Below, one piece after another: positions 35,059-44,025 of a DNA stretch of 48,412 nt (position 1 is its first letter; every line of letters starts with the position of its first letter). Where the stretch lies: contig JALVQI010000036.1 of the NCBI GenBank assembly GCA_027031485.1, positions 1 through 48,412 on the forward strand. The letters run 5' to 3'. Position numbers and translations under genes: made by a program. Source of the DNA: Candidatus Aminicenantota bacterium (GTDB lineage: Bacteria; Acidobacteriota; Aminicenantia; JAMOAD01). The notes below the pieces were generated by a model. That model did not search any database and had not been told where the DNA came from. It was given only the letters and a program-made list of their open reading frames with translations.

Positions 35059-35507
35059 GATGTCCTTATTGCAACAGTGATAATGTAAGGGTTATTGATA
35101 CAAGAGAGATAAAAAATGGAGTTGAAATAAGAAGACGAAGGGAGTGCTTATCCTGCGGAGCAAGATTTACAACTTATGAGAGAATAGAGGAAAAGCCCAT
35201 TTTAGTAATCAAAAAAAACGGAGAGAGAGAACAGTTTGACAGGGAAAAAATAGTCAGAGGAATAATGAGAGCATGTCAAAAAAGACCTGTTTCTGCGGAA
35301 GATATTGAGAGGATTGTTGATAAGGTTGAAAAAGAGATTTTTGAATCAGGAAAGAGAGAGGTAAAAACCATGTTTATCGGTGAAATTATTATGGAAGAGC
35401 TCAGGAAACTTGATAAAGTTGCCTATGTAAGATTTGCTTCTGTTTACAGAGATTTTAGAGATATTGAAGAGTTTGAAAAAGAGCTTGATAAATTAAAAAA
35501 AATATGA
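35055..35507 (+). CDS. nrdR: Transcriptional repressor NrdR
   Basis: ATP/dATP-sensing repressor of ribonucleotide reductase genes. The 150-aa protein has an N-terminal zinc ribbon (MRCPYCNSD and [13 protein letters not shown], four cysteines) followed by an ATP-cone domain (about 49-139, [18 protein letters not shown]). Length and motifs are standard. It is coupled to the flippase-like gene (ATGA overlap). No nrd genes are in the window. Confidence 0.97.
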   Translation: MRCPYCNSDNVRVIDTREIKNGVEIRRRRECLSCGARFTTYERIEEKPILVIKKNGEREQFDREKIVRGIMRACQKRPVSAEDIERIVDKVEKEIFESGKREVKTMFIGEIIMEELRKLDKVAYVRFASVYRDFRDIEEFEKELDKLKKI

Positions 35508-35523
35508 TTTTAGAGGAGGCACC

Positions 35524-35903
35524 ATGGGGTAAAAAAGGGCAAAGACCCTCTTATATTTGAAAGAGTTTTAAGAAGAGAGGCTGGAACTATTTATCCGCCT
35601 ATGGACGTAAGCGAGGAAAAGGAATATATTATAATCAGGGTTAATCTTCCCGGAGTAAAGAAAAAATATATAAAAGTTTATTTTGACAATAGGAGCTTGA
35701 TAATTGAGGGAATTAAAAAGAAAACCAAGGAAGAAGAGGGCTCTGTTTTTTACAGGGTTGAAAGGGAATTTGGTAAATTTTACAGGGAAATTAGCTTTAA
35801 TGTCCCGATAGACTCTGATAAAATATCGGCGGAATTTTCAGATGGTGTTCTTGTGATTAAATTGAGAAAGATAAAAAGAAAAATAAAAGTGGATATAGTA
35901 TAA
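35524..35903 (+). CDS. Hsp20/alpha-crystallin small heat-shock protein with a frameshifted 5' end
   Basis: Small heat-shock chaperone. The alpha-crystallin domain is clear from MDVSEEKEYIIIRVNLPGVKK (35601) to VLVIKLRKIKRKI. A perfect AGGAGG (35514-35519) precedes ATG at 35524, but that frame reads Met-Gly-stop. The domain's frame is open upstream to 35514 without any start codon and encodes a plausible N-terminal arm (KKGKDPLIFERVLRREAG, then TIYPP). One extra G in the GGGG run at 35526-35529 would join the ATG to the body, giving about 126 aa. The in-frame ATG at 35601 has no ribosome-binding site. Either a sequencing or assembly indel, a real mutation, or slippage on the G run. It sits between nrdR and lon. 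Confidence 0.8.
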
Positions 35904-35914
35904 AGGAGGTTTAA

Positions 35915-38365
35915 ATGAGTGAGGAAGAAAAAAAACAGGGAAATAGTGAATTGGAAATAAATAAAGATGAAGAGATTATAGAAAAAAGCAAAAAGGAGGA
36001 GATTCCGGAAGATATTCCTGTTATCTTTATAAGGGATCTTGTCGTTTTTCCCTATATGGCATTGCCTTTACATGTAGGAAGGGAGAAATCAAAGAATGCG
36101 GTGGATGAGGCCTTATCTAAAAACAGAATGGTATTACTTTTAACTCAAAAGGATGCCAAGATTGAGGAGCCTACCGTTGATGATGTTTATAAGGTAGGAA
36201 CAGTTGCTGTTATATTAAGAATGCTTAAACTTTCAAGCGGTGATATAAGATTATTTATTCAGGGCTTAAAAAGAGCCAGAGTTAAGGAGTTAAGTGCTGA
36301 TTATCCCTTTGCAAAGGCAAAGATAGAGGTTTTGGAGGATAAAGAGGTATCGGCGGAAACACTTGAGGTTAAAGCTTTGAAGAGAAATGTAAAAAGCTCT
36401 TTTGAAAAATTTGTTGAATTGGGCAAACAGCTTCCTCCGGAGCTTGTTTTTTACATACAGGATATTGAAGATTTAGGAAAATTAGCGGATAATGTAATCG
36501 CCTATCTTTCACTGGAAATCAAAGATGCCCAGGCATTGCTTGAAACTGAAGACAGCTTTGAAAGGCTTAAAAAAGTTTATGAATTGCTTTTAAAGGAGAT
36601 TCAAATTCTTCAGGTTCAAAGAGAAATTTCCAATAAGGCAAAAGAGGAAATTGATAATCTTCAGAAAGAATATATTTTAAGACAACAACTTAAAGCTATT
36701 AAGGAACAATTGGGGGAGACAAGCGAGCTTGAAGAGGAGATAAAAGCATATAAAGAGAAGATTAAAAAGGCCAAACTTCCAGAAAAAGCAAGGGAGGAGG
36801 TTGAAAGACAGCTTTCAAGGCTTGAGAAAATGCACCCTGAATCTGCAGAGAGTAATGTCATAAGAAACTATCTTGATTGGATGCTTTCCCTCCCCTGGAG
36901 CAAGTCAACCAGGGATAATCTGAATATAAAGAAAGCAAAAAAAATCTTAAATGAAGACCATTATGACCTTGAAAAGGTTAAGGATAGAATACTGGAATTT
37001 CTTGCTGTAAGAAAGCTTTCCAAAAAACTAAAAGGTCCTATATTATGTTTTGTAGGACCTCCGGGAGTCGGTAAAACCTCACTTGGAAGATCCATTGCAA
37101 GGGCTATGGGAAGGAAGTTTGTAAGAACATCCCTCGGTGGAGTTCACGATGAGGCTGAGATAAGAGGGCATAGAAGAACCTATGTGGGAGCCCTTCCCGG
37201 TAGAATTATTCAGGGAATAAAACAGGCAGGTTCAAACAATCCTGTCTTTATGCTTGATGAAGTTGATAAGATAGGAGCTGATTTCAGAGGTGATCCCTCA
37301 TCAGCGCTTCTTGAAGTCCTTGATCCTGAGCAAAATCACTCTTTTATGGATAATTATCTCGGTGTTCCCTTTGATTTGTCCAATGTGCTCTTTATAGCAA
37401 CAGCAAATTTACTTGATCCGATACAGCCTGCATTCAGAGATAGAATGGAGGTTATTTATCTTCCCGGATATACTGATGAGGAAAAATTGCAGATAGCAAA
37501 AAAATTCCTTATCCCGAGGCAGATAAAAGAAAATGGTTTGAGAAAATCAGATGTTCATTTCTCAGATTCTGCAATTCTCAGAATAATAAATGAATATACA
37601 AGAGAAGCGGGGGTCAGAAATCTTGAGAGAAATATAGGAAGTATTTGCAGAAAAATTGCGAAAACAATAGCTGAAAAGGGGAGGAAAAGGTTTAGAATTA
37701 CGGAAAAAAGCATAGAAAAGTATCTCGGAAAGCCGAAGATTTTCAGAGATCAGCTCCTTAAAGAGGATAAGATTGGTGTTGCAACAGGTCTTGCGTGGAC
37801 ACCTTCGGGCGGAGATATTCTTTTTATAGAAGCCATTTCGATGAAAGGTAAAGGTGGTTTGATTTTGACGGGTTCACTGGGAAATGTGATGAAAGAATCA
37901 GCAAAAGCCGCCCTTTCCTATATTAAAGCCAATGCTTCGGAATTAGGGATATCAGAGGATTGTTTCAAAGGCAGGGATATTCATATACATATACCTGAAG
38001 GAGCCATTCCAAAGGATGGTCCCTCTGCAGGCGTTACTCTTTTCACTGCAATTGTTTCCCTTCTTACGAAAATTCCGGTGAGAAGAGAGGTAGCTATGAC
38101 AGGAGAGATTACCCTGCAGGGGAGGGTGTTGCCTGTCGGTGGAATAAAGTCAAAGGTTTTAGCTGCTTTGAGAGCGGGGATTAAAAAAATAATTCTCCCA
38201 TCATACAATGAAAAGGACCTTGATGAAATTCCCAATTATGTTAAGAGGAAGTTGGAATTTGTTTTTGTTGATACTGTGGATCAGGTCTTAAAAGAAGCTC
38301 TCGTTAAAATTCCCAAAAAGAAATCCCGGAAAAAGGTGGTAAAAAAGGTTGAAAAGAAAAAGTAG
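35915..38365 (+). CDS. lon: ATP-dependent protease Lon (LonA)
   Basis: Cytosolic quality-control protease of 816 aa. The N-terminal LON substrate-recognition domain covers about 34-235, the coiled region 240-330, the AAA+ module has Walker A GPPGVGKTSL (381-390) and FMLDEVDKIG, and the protease domain has DGPSAG with Ser704 and GGIKSK with Lys747. A lysine-rich tail (KKKSRKKVVKKVEKKK) is unusual in composition. AGGAGG precedes the ATG. It follows hsp20 by 11 nt, pairing two stress functions. Confidence 0.97.
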   Translation: MSEEEKKQGNSELEINKDEEIIEKSKKEEIPEDIPVIFIRDLVVFPYMALPLHVGREKSKNAVDEALSKNRMVLLLTQKDAKIEEPTVDDVYKVGTVAVILRMLKLSSGDIRLFIQGLKRARVKELSADYPFAKAKIEVLEDKEVSAETLEVKALKRNVKSSFEKFVELGKQLPPELVFYIQDIEDLGKLADNVIAYLSLEIKDAQALLETEDSFERLKKVYELLLKEIQILQVQREISNKAKEEIDNLQKEYILRQQLKAIKEQLGETSELEEEIKAYKEKIKKAKLPEKAREEVERQLSRLEKMHPESAESNVIRNYLDWMLSLPWSKSTRDNLNIKKAKKILNEDHYDLEKVKDRILEFLAVRKLSKKLKGPILCFVGPPGVGKTSLGRSIARAMGRKFVRTSLGGVHDEAEIRGHRRTYVGALPGRIIQGIKQAGSNNPVFMLDEVDKIGADFRGDPSSALLEVLDPEQNHSFMDNYLGVPFDLSNVLFIATANLLDPIQPAFRDRMEVIYLPGYTDEEKLQIAKKFLIPRQIKENGLRKSDVHFSDSAILRIINEYTREAGVRNLERNIGSICRKIAKTIAEKGRKRFRITEKSIEKYLGKPKIFRDQLLKEDKIGVATGLAWTPSGGDILFIEAISMKGKGGLILTGSLGNVMKESAKAALSYIKANASELGISEDCFKGRDIHIHIPEGAIPKDGPSAGVTLFTAIVSLLTKIPVRREVAMTGEITLQGRVLPVGGIKSKVLAALRAGIKKIILPSYNEKDLDEIPNYVKRKLEFVFVDTVDQVLKEALVKIPKKKSRKKVVKKVEKKK

Positions 38366-39188
38366 GTTTGTTTTAATTTTATTCGTTTTGTTTTTTTTAT
38401 TGTCTCAAACTTTTTTAAGGGCTGAGGAAGAGAGAAATAAGAGCAATAATTTTTTTAAAAATGTTTTTGATGATGAGATAGCCATATGGACATCTCCCGT
38501 TCATATGAAAGCTGAGCATCTCCTTATATGGGTTCCTGTTGTGGCAACTACATTGATTCTAATAGCAAATGATGAAAATATATATTCTGAGTTTCAAAAA
38601 TTTAAGGATAACAATGGTTGGGTTCGGGATGTAAGTCCTCAGATTACAAAGTTAGGAGATGGCTGGTCATCTGTAATTATATCCGGGGCTTTTTATCTGG
38701 GCGGCTTAGCCTTTAAAAGCGACAGGGCAAAAAAAACAGCTGTTTTGGGGTTTCAGGTATTGATTCATACAGGTATTGTTGTTCAGGTAGGGAAACACCT
38801 GACGGGAAGATCAAGACCGGGTTTTACAGATGGAGTTGACCATTGGTACGGACCTTCGGGATTTTTTAAAAGATATGAAGAGGGCTTTGCAAAGTATGAT
38901 GCTTTCCCTTCCGGGCATACTATAACCGTATGGGGAATGGCTACGGTTGTTGCTGAGCAGTATAAAGACAAGCCTTTTATTCCGATTCTCTCATATACAC
39001 TTGCCACATTAACAGGCTTGTCGAGAGTAACGGAAAGGGCCCACTGGTTTTCCGATGTTTTTTTGGGGGCAGTTTTAGGGCACACAATAGCAAAATTCAT
39101 AATTAAAAGGGAAAGATTAAGGAATATTTCAATAAATCCCTATGTTTCAGCTGATGGAATCAAACTGAGTATTAGCTATAGTTTTTAA
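38349..39188 (+). CDS. PAP2-family membrane-associated phosphatase
   Basis: Type 2 phosphatidic acid phosphatase of 279 aa, acting on lipid phosphates or pyrophosphates at the membrane. A signal/anchor segment spans residues 6-24. The three catalytic motifs are KHLTGRSRP, FPSGHT and SRVTERAHWFSD, with both conserved histidines. The start is TTG at 38349, inside the last codons of lon (17-nt overlap), with GGTGG upstream. Undecaprenyl pyrophosphate recycling or lipid A dephosphorylation are possible; context does not decide. Confidence 0.87.
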   Translation: MKRKSRFVLILFVLFFLLSQTFLRAEEERNKSNNFFKNVFDDEIAIWTSPVHMKAEHLLIWVPVVATTLILIANDENIYSEFQKFKDNNGWVRDVSPQITKLGDGWSSVIISGAFYLGGLAFKSDRAKKTAVLGFQVLIHTGIVVQVGKHLTGRSRPGFTDGVDHWYGPSGFFKRYEEGFAKYDAFPSGHTITVWGMATVVAEQYKDKPFIPILSYTLATLTGLSRVTERAHWFSDVFLGAVLGHTIAKFIIKRERLRNISINPYVSADGIKLSISYSF

Positions 39189-39189
39189 A

Positions 39190-39840
39190 TTGAAAAAATT
39201 TTCATTTAAATTCTTTTTTTTAATTTTTCTTTTTCTAATAAACAATCTCCTTTCTTTGTCAAATGATATTATTCTTAAGGGAATTATAAAGGGAAATGAC
39301 ATTTCATGCTGTTTGATTGAAAGTAATAATAAATTTTTGTTTTTGAAAGAGGGAGATGTTTTAAAAACATTTATTATTAAGAAGATATATATGAATAAGG
39401 TTGAAATTGTAGATATGGAAAAGGAAAATTCTTTTTACATATATTTTAGAGGAAATAAGGATATCGGAGAGAAAAGGAGTAAACCAGCTTTTGTTTATGA
39501 AATTAATCAGCAGCCGACAAAAGTTTTTGGTTTGAAAAGAAAAGAGATTGAGTATTATCTAAACAATCTTGATAAAATATTGTACTCTGCGAAAGCTACC
39601 CCCTATTTTGAAAATGGTCGGATGAAGGGCTTTAAAGTAAGCTTGATTGATAAGGGAAGTATAATAGATAAAATGGGGATTATGAACGGAGATATTATTT
39701 ATAGTGTAAACGGAAAAGAGCTTAAAGGAATTGAAGATATCCTCTATTTTCTAAACTTCTTTTATACACTAAAAGAGATACGGCTTGGTATTTTAAGAAA
39801 TGGTAAAAGAGTGATTTTTAATTATAGAATTTTAAGGTGA
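39190..39840 (+). CDS. GspC-like inner-membrane protein with C-terminal PDZ domain
   Basis: A 216-aa protein with an N-terminal hydrophobic anchor (about 5-24), a short beta-rich region (about 28-95, ILKGIIKGNDISCCLIE, FLKEGDVL) and a C-terminal PDZ domain (about 135-216, KGFKVSLIDKGSIIDKMGI, then MNGDIIYSVNGKEL). This order, homology region then PDZ, is that of type II secretion protein GspC. No other gsp gene lies nearby, so it is an orphan or a GspC-related protein with another job. The start is TTG, 1 nt after the PAP2 stop. Confidence 0.6.
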   Translation: MKKFSFKFFFLIFLFLINNLLSLSNDIILKGIIKGNDISCCLIESNNKFLFLKEGDVLKTFIIKKIYMNKVEIVDMEKENSFYIYFRGNKDIGEKRSKPAFVYEINQQPTKVFGLKRKEIEYYLNNLDKILYSAKATPYFENGRMKGFKVSLIDKGSIIDKMGIMNGDIIYSVNGKELKGIEDILYFLNFFYTLKEIRLGILRNGKRVIFNYRILR

Positions 39841-39855
39841 AATAAATATAAACAC

Positions 39856-39884
39856 TTGATTTAATTTAGAATTTGTTTTATAAA
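39856..39884 (+). promoter_or_regulatory. Promoter of the ppiD-like gene and downstream unit
   Basis: TTGATT (39856-39861), 17 nt, TATAAA (39879-39884). The predicted leader of about 22 nt contains GGAGG. Confidence 0.7.
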
Positions 39885-39912
39885 TACCTATCAACTATTG
39901 TGGAGGTTTTTT

Positions 39913-41811
39913 ATGCTGAAAAGTATGAGAAAAAATTTGAAATCTCTTAGTATCTTCCTGTGGATTGTTATATTTTCATTTGTATTCTTTATTTTTGTGG
40001 ATTGGGGAGCAGGAAGATTGGGACCCAATGTTAATATGGATACAATAGCCTGGGTTAAAAAACATAGAATTCTAACGGCTGATTTTAAAAGAACCCTTCT
40101 TGAAAGGGAGGATTATATAAAAAGAGTGCAGGGGGAAAAGGCGAGAGCGTATTTAAATAGTCCTCAGTTTCCTCAAATGGTTCTTCAGCAGATGATACAG
40201 GAAACAGTCCTTATTATGAAAGCTGAAGAGCTTGGTATAAAAGCTACGGATGAAGAGGTCAGGGAAAAAATTCTTGGTTATCCTGTTTTTAAAAATAGGG
40301 ATGGAAGTTTTGTAGGTTATGAAAGATACAAGCAAACCCTTGCATATTTTCATATGACAATTCCGCAGTTTGAAAACTCATTGAGAAAGGGAATAATAAT
40401 AGAGAAACTTAAAAAATTTCTAACGGCCGGAATTACTGCCACACCTGAAGAGGCTTTTCAGGAGTATAAAAATGATAAGGAATCGGCAAAGATAGCTTAT
40501 TATCTTATAAAATTCAATGAAGTTCCGATTAAGACAGACATAAACGAAAGTGAGCTTAAAAAGTATTTCAATGAGCATAAATCAGATTTCAAAATTCCGG
40601 AAAAAAGGACTTTTAAGTATGTTCTCTTTTCTACGGATGAGTATAAAAAGAAGGTTAATCTTTCCGAAAGCGATCTTAGAAAGTACTATGATGAAAATAT
40701 AGATAGGTTTAAGATTCCCGAAAAAAGGTTCATAAAAAGAATTTTTATAAAAAAATCAGATAGTGCTGAGAGTAAAATAGATGAAGCTTTGAAGGAATTA
40801 AAATCAGGTAAGGATTTTTCCGAAGTCGCAAAAAAATATTCTGAAGATAAAAAAGCAAAAAATGGAGGTGATTGGGGGGCTTTTGAGTGGAGATACTTTG
40901 TTACACCTGAGGAAAAGAGTGAAATTGAAAAACTCAGTGAAAATTCTGTTTCTCCTGTTATTAAGAGCGATAAGGGATTTTCAATAATTTTCCTTTATAA
41001 ACTTGAGCCTGCAAAGGTTTCCACCTTTGATGAGGTTAAAGATAGGATAAAATCATATTTAAGTTATCAAAAGACACAGGAGTTGGTTTTAAAGGATGCA
41101 CAAAACTTTTATAAAAAATTAGGTAAAAAGGATATTGAAAAGTTTGCAAAAAAGAAGGGATATAAGGTTCGTGAGGCCAAGGATTTTACCAAAACAGATT
41201 CAATCCCAGATGTCGATCCATCGGGGGCGGTGGCAAAGAGTGTGTTTCAACTTAAAAAGGTGGGAGATACCACAGAACCTGTTTTCACTTTTAAGGGAGC
41301 TGTTGTAGCCCAGCTCAAAAAAATTACAAAGGAAAGACAGGCGAAATATGATGAAGTGGATGATAAAGTAAAGGAAGCTTATATTAATTTCTTAAAGAAA
41401 GAGGCAGCTAAAAAAATTGCTGAGCAAATATTGTCAAAAATAAAATCAGGCCAGGAAATAGACACAACTCTTCCCTATATAAAATACAAAGACAGTGTTA
41501 CACTGCGTCATAATGCCTATGTAAATGGAGTGGGATATCTGAAGAGTGTTGAGAGGTATGTTTTTAAAGCACCTGTCAATAGTATTTCTACACCCTTTTA
41601 CACTGAATCAGGTTATTTGATAGTTAAGGTTTTGGAAAAGGACCTTAAAACAAAGGCTGATTTTGAAAAGGAAAAGGATGCGGTTATGAAAAAGTTAATA
41701 GAGACCAAGAAAAATTCATTTCTTTTAAGCTATCTTCAGAAACTTATGGAGGAGTATAAAGTAAAAATAAATAATTATGTGTTAGAGACATTTACCAAAA
41801 AAGGACAATAA
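39913..41811 (+). CDS. PpiD-like membrane-anchored peptidyl-prolyl isomerase
   Basis: Inner-membrane-anchored periplasmic foldase, 632 aa from the chosen ATG. One transmembrane helix at about 12-30 (FLWIVIFSFVFFIFVDWG) is followed by a SurA N-terminal-like region (AWVKKHRILTADFKRTL, QMIQETVLIMKAEELGI) and a PPIC rotamase domain (about 260-350, SGKDFSEVAKKYSEDKKAK, GGDWGAF), then a long C-terminal region. The domain order is that of PpiD/SurA_N_3 proteins. The start at 39913 is favoured over a TTG five codons earlier because GGAGG is 6 nt upstream. It is followed by OPT and peptidase genes. Confidence 0.88.
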   Translation: MLKSMRKNLKSLSIFLWIVIFSFVFFIFVDWGAGRLGPNVNMDTIAWVKKHRILTADFKRTLLEREDYIKRVQGEKARAYLNSPQFPQMVLQQMIQETVLIMKAEELGIKATDEEVREKILGYPVFKNRDGSFVGYERYKQTLAYFHMTIPQFENSLRKGIIIEKLKKFLTAGITATPEEAFQEYKNDKESAKIAYYLIKFNEVPIKTDINESELKKYFNEHKSDFKIPEKRTFKYVLFSTDEYKKKVNLSESDLRKYYDENIDRFKIPEKRFIKRIFIKKSDSAESKIDEALKELKSGKDFSEVAKKYSEDKKAKNGGDWGAFEWRYFVTPEEKSEIEKLSENSVSPVIKSDKGFSIIFLYKLEPAKVSTFDEVKDRIKSYLSYQKTQELVLKDAQNFYKKLGKKDIEKFAKKKGYKVREAKDFTKTDSIPDVDPSGAVAKSVFQLKKVGDTTEPVFTFKGAVVAQLKKITKERQAKYDEVDDKVKEAYINFLKKEAAKKIAEQILSKIKSGQEIDTTLPYIKYKDSVTLRHNAYVNGVGYLKSVERYVFKAPVNSISTPFYTESGYLIVKVLEKDLKTKADFEKEKDAVMKKLIETKKNSFLLSYLQKLMEEYKVKINNYVLETFTKKGQ

Positions 41812-41826
41812 GATAGGAGGGGATTA

Positions 41827-44025
41827 ATGGAAACAGAAGGAAAAGTGAAAGGATTACCGGAAAATGCTTACAGGCCGCTTAAGGAGGGAGAAAAGTATAT
41901 CCCTTATATAAAGCCAGATGAGATAATTCCCGAGATTACCTTAAGATCCGTGAGTCTGGGTATTATAATGGCTTTTATATTTTCCGCGGCAGCCGCATTT
42001 TTAGGACTTAAAGTTGCTCAGGTTTTTGAAGCTGCAATACCGATAGCGATTCTTGCGGTTGGTATAGGTCCTCTTTTTAAAAGAAAGAGCACTATTCTTG
42101 AAAATGTTATCATCCAATCAATAGGAGCGGCTTCAGGTGTTATCGTTGCAGGGGCGATTTTTACTTTACCGGCTATTTTTATATTAAAGCTTGATAAGAC
42201 AGTTGGAATAGACCTTTTTAAGATTTTTATAGTATCACTGTTCGGTGGATTTTTGGGTGTTCTGTTTCTTATACCTTTCAGAAAGTATTTTGTGTCGGAA
42301 ATGCACGGTGAGTTTCCCTTTCCGGAAGCTACTGCCACGACTGAGGTTCTTGTTGCGGGAGAGAAAGGTGGAGAACAGGCTTCTGTTCTGGTGAAAAGTA
42401 TGATAATCGGTGGTCTTTATGATTTTTCAGTATATTCATTGAATCTTTTTAAAGAGGTTTTCACAACAAGGGTTTTCGGATGGGGCCAACAGCTTGCGAA
42501 TAAAGCAAAAATGGTTTTTAAGCTTGATGTTCTTGCTGCTGTTTTCGGACTGGGATATATTGTTGGTCTAAAATACGGAACAATAATAGCCGCCGGTTCA
42601 TTTGTTTCATGGTGGGTATTCATTCCACTTGTAAACTTTTTCGGAGGAGATAAGATTGGCGGGCTTTCACCCGAACTTATTTTTTCAACATATGTAAGAC
42701 ATATTGGGATAGGGGCGATTGCAGCAGCCGGAATTATCGGAATACTAAAATCCTCAAAGGTTATATATCAGGCATTTGGAATGGGGATCAAAGGGATATT
42801 TTCAAAACATGAAAACAAAGGAGATAATGTAAGAACTGACAGAGATCTTAAAATGACCACAATAGTTATGGGAATCATTATAATGTCTCTTTTAATTTTC
42901 TTATTCTTCAGATATTTCATTTTACAATCAAATGTTAAAGCTCCTACAACCATGAGTCTAATATCCTTTGCCACAGTTATCATTATCAGTTTTCTTTTTA
43001 CATCTGTTGCAGCCAGAGCAATTGCAATAGTGGGAACCAACCCTGTTTCAGGAATGACATTAATGACACTAATCCTATCAAGTATAATTTTAGCTGCGGC
43101 AGGTTTGAGAGGTCCCTATGGAATGATGGCAGGTTTATTGATAGGTGGTGTTGTCTGCACTGCATTATCAGTTGCCGGAGGATTTATCACAGACCTTAAA
43201 ATAGGTTATTGGCTTGGAGCAACTCCCTGGAATCAGGAGAGATTTAAATTCCTTGGTATCTTTGTTGCATCCCTATCTGTTGGACTTGTCATACTTCTTT
43301 TGAATCAAACATACGGATTTTCTCCTGTGAAAACAGAGGAAACCCTGAAGATGATGGAAAATATGAAAAAGATTGAAATAAAGGCGGAGAATATGCCAGT
43401 CTTAAAACAGGAGCTTAAAAAGTTCAGGGTTCTTCTTGACAAAAACTCCGCTCCAAAACCTTTAATGGAAAACATAGATGTTTTGCTTGCGTCAAAGGAT
43501 TTGAATTCATTTAAGGCAAATTTTAAAAATTTTGAATATGAATTTGAAAACACAGAGCCACTTCCGGCTCCTCAGGCAAATGCAATGGCTGCTGTTATAA
43601 AACCACTGATGGAAAAAAGCTCATCGGCACCGTGGATGCTATATATCGTAGGAATAATTTTTGCGGTCATCATGGAAATGATAGGTGTTCCTCCGCTGGC
43701 ATTTGCACTTGGTATGTATATTCCTCTTGAACTTAACACCCCTATAATGTTGGGAGGTCTGGTGGCATACCTTGTTAAAAAATCCACCGATGATAAAAAG
43801 CTTGCAGCAAAAAGACACAGCAAGGGGACTCTTATAGCCTCCGGTTTTATTGCGGGCGGAGCCTTGATTGGAATTGTCAGTGCTCTTTTAAAATATTTAA
43901 ACCTTGAAGAGTCACTTAAAACAGGAATAGCAAGCAAACCGATCGGTGAATGGCTATCGCTTGTTATGTTTATCTTGCTTTCAATTTATGTCTATTGGGA
44001 TGCGAAAAGAGTGAAAAATGATTGA
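41827..44025 (+). CDS. OPT family oligopeptide transporter
   Basis: Large polytopic transporter of 732 aa. ENAYRPLKEGEKYIPYI at the N-terminus, PEITLRSVSLGIIMA in the first helix and HGEFPFPEATATTEVLVAGEKGG (about 160-180) are OPT family signatures. A hydrophilic stretch at about 495-585 (charged and helical) interrupts the membrane segments before SSAPWMLYIVGIIFAVIMEMIGV. Family members import small peptides or metal chelates with protons. AGGAGG precedes the ATG, and the gene overlaps the M24 peptidase by 8 nt, favouring peptides as the cargo. Confidence 0.9.
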   Translation: METEGKVKGLPENAYRPLKEGEKYIPYIKPDEIIPEITLRSVSLGIIMAFIFSAAAAFLGLKVAQVFEAAIPIAILAVGIGPLFKRKSTILENVIIQSIGAASGVIVAGAIFTLPAIFILKLDKTVGIDLFKIFIVSLFGGFLGVLFLIPFRKYFVSEMHGEFPFPEATATTEVLVAGEKGGEQASVLVKSMIIGGLYDFSVYSLNLFKEVFTTRVFGWGQQLANKAKMVFKLDVLAAVFGLGYIVGLKYGTIIAAGSFVSWWVFIPLVNFFGGDKIGGLSPELIFSTYVRHIGIGAIAAAGIIGILKSSKVIYQAFGMGIKGIFSKHENKGDNVRTDRDLKMTTIVMGIIIMSLLIFLFFRYFILQSNVKAPTTMSLISFATVIIISFLFTSVAARAIAIVGTNPVSGMTLMTLILSSIILAAAGLRGPYGMMAGLLIGGVVCTALSVAGGFITDLKIGYWLGATPWNQERFKFLGIFVASLSVGLVILLLNQTYGFSPVKTEETLKMMENMKKIEIKAENMPVLKQELKKFRVLLDKNSAPKPLMENIDVLLASKDLNSFKANFKNFEYEFENTEPLPAPQANAMAAVIKPLMEKSSSAPWMLYIVGIIFAVIMEMIGVPPLAFALGMYIPLELNTPIMLGGLVAYLVKKSTDDKKLAAKRHSKGTLIASGFIAGGALIGIVSALLKYLNLEESLKTGIASKPIGEWLSLVMFILLSIYVYWDAKRVKND

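Noticed and set aside
35508-35523. Heat-shock operator (CIRCE) before hsp20-lon
   Set aside because: No TTAGCACTC-type inverted repeat is present; the gap after nrdR is only 16 nt and holds just the ribosome-binding site.
35504-35560. Short frame starting with ATG at 35504 (overlapping the nrdR stop) as the true hsp20 start
   Set aside because: It stops after 18 codons and would need a +1 shift into the Hsp20 frame at the A run; the AGGAGG-ATG at 35524 is a simpler origin.
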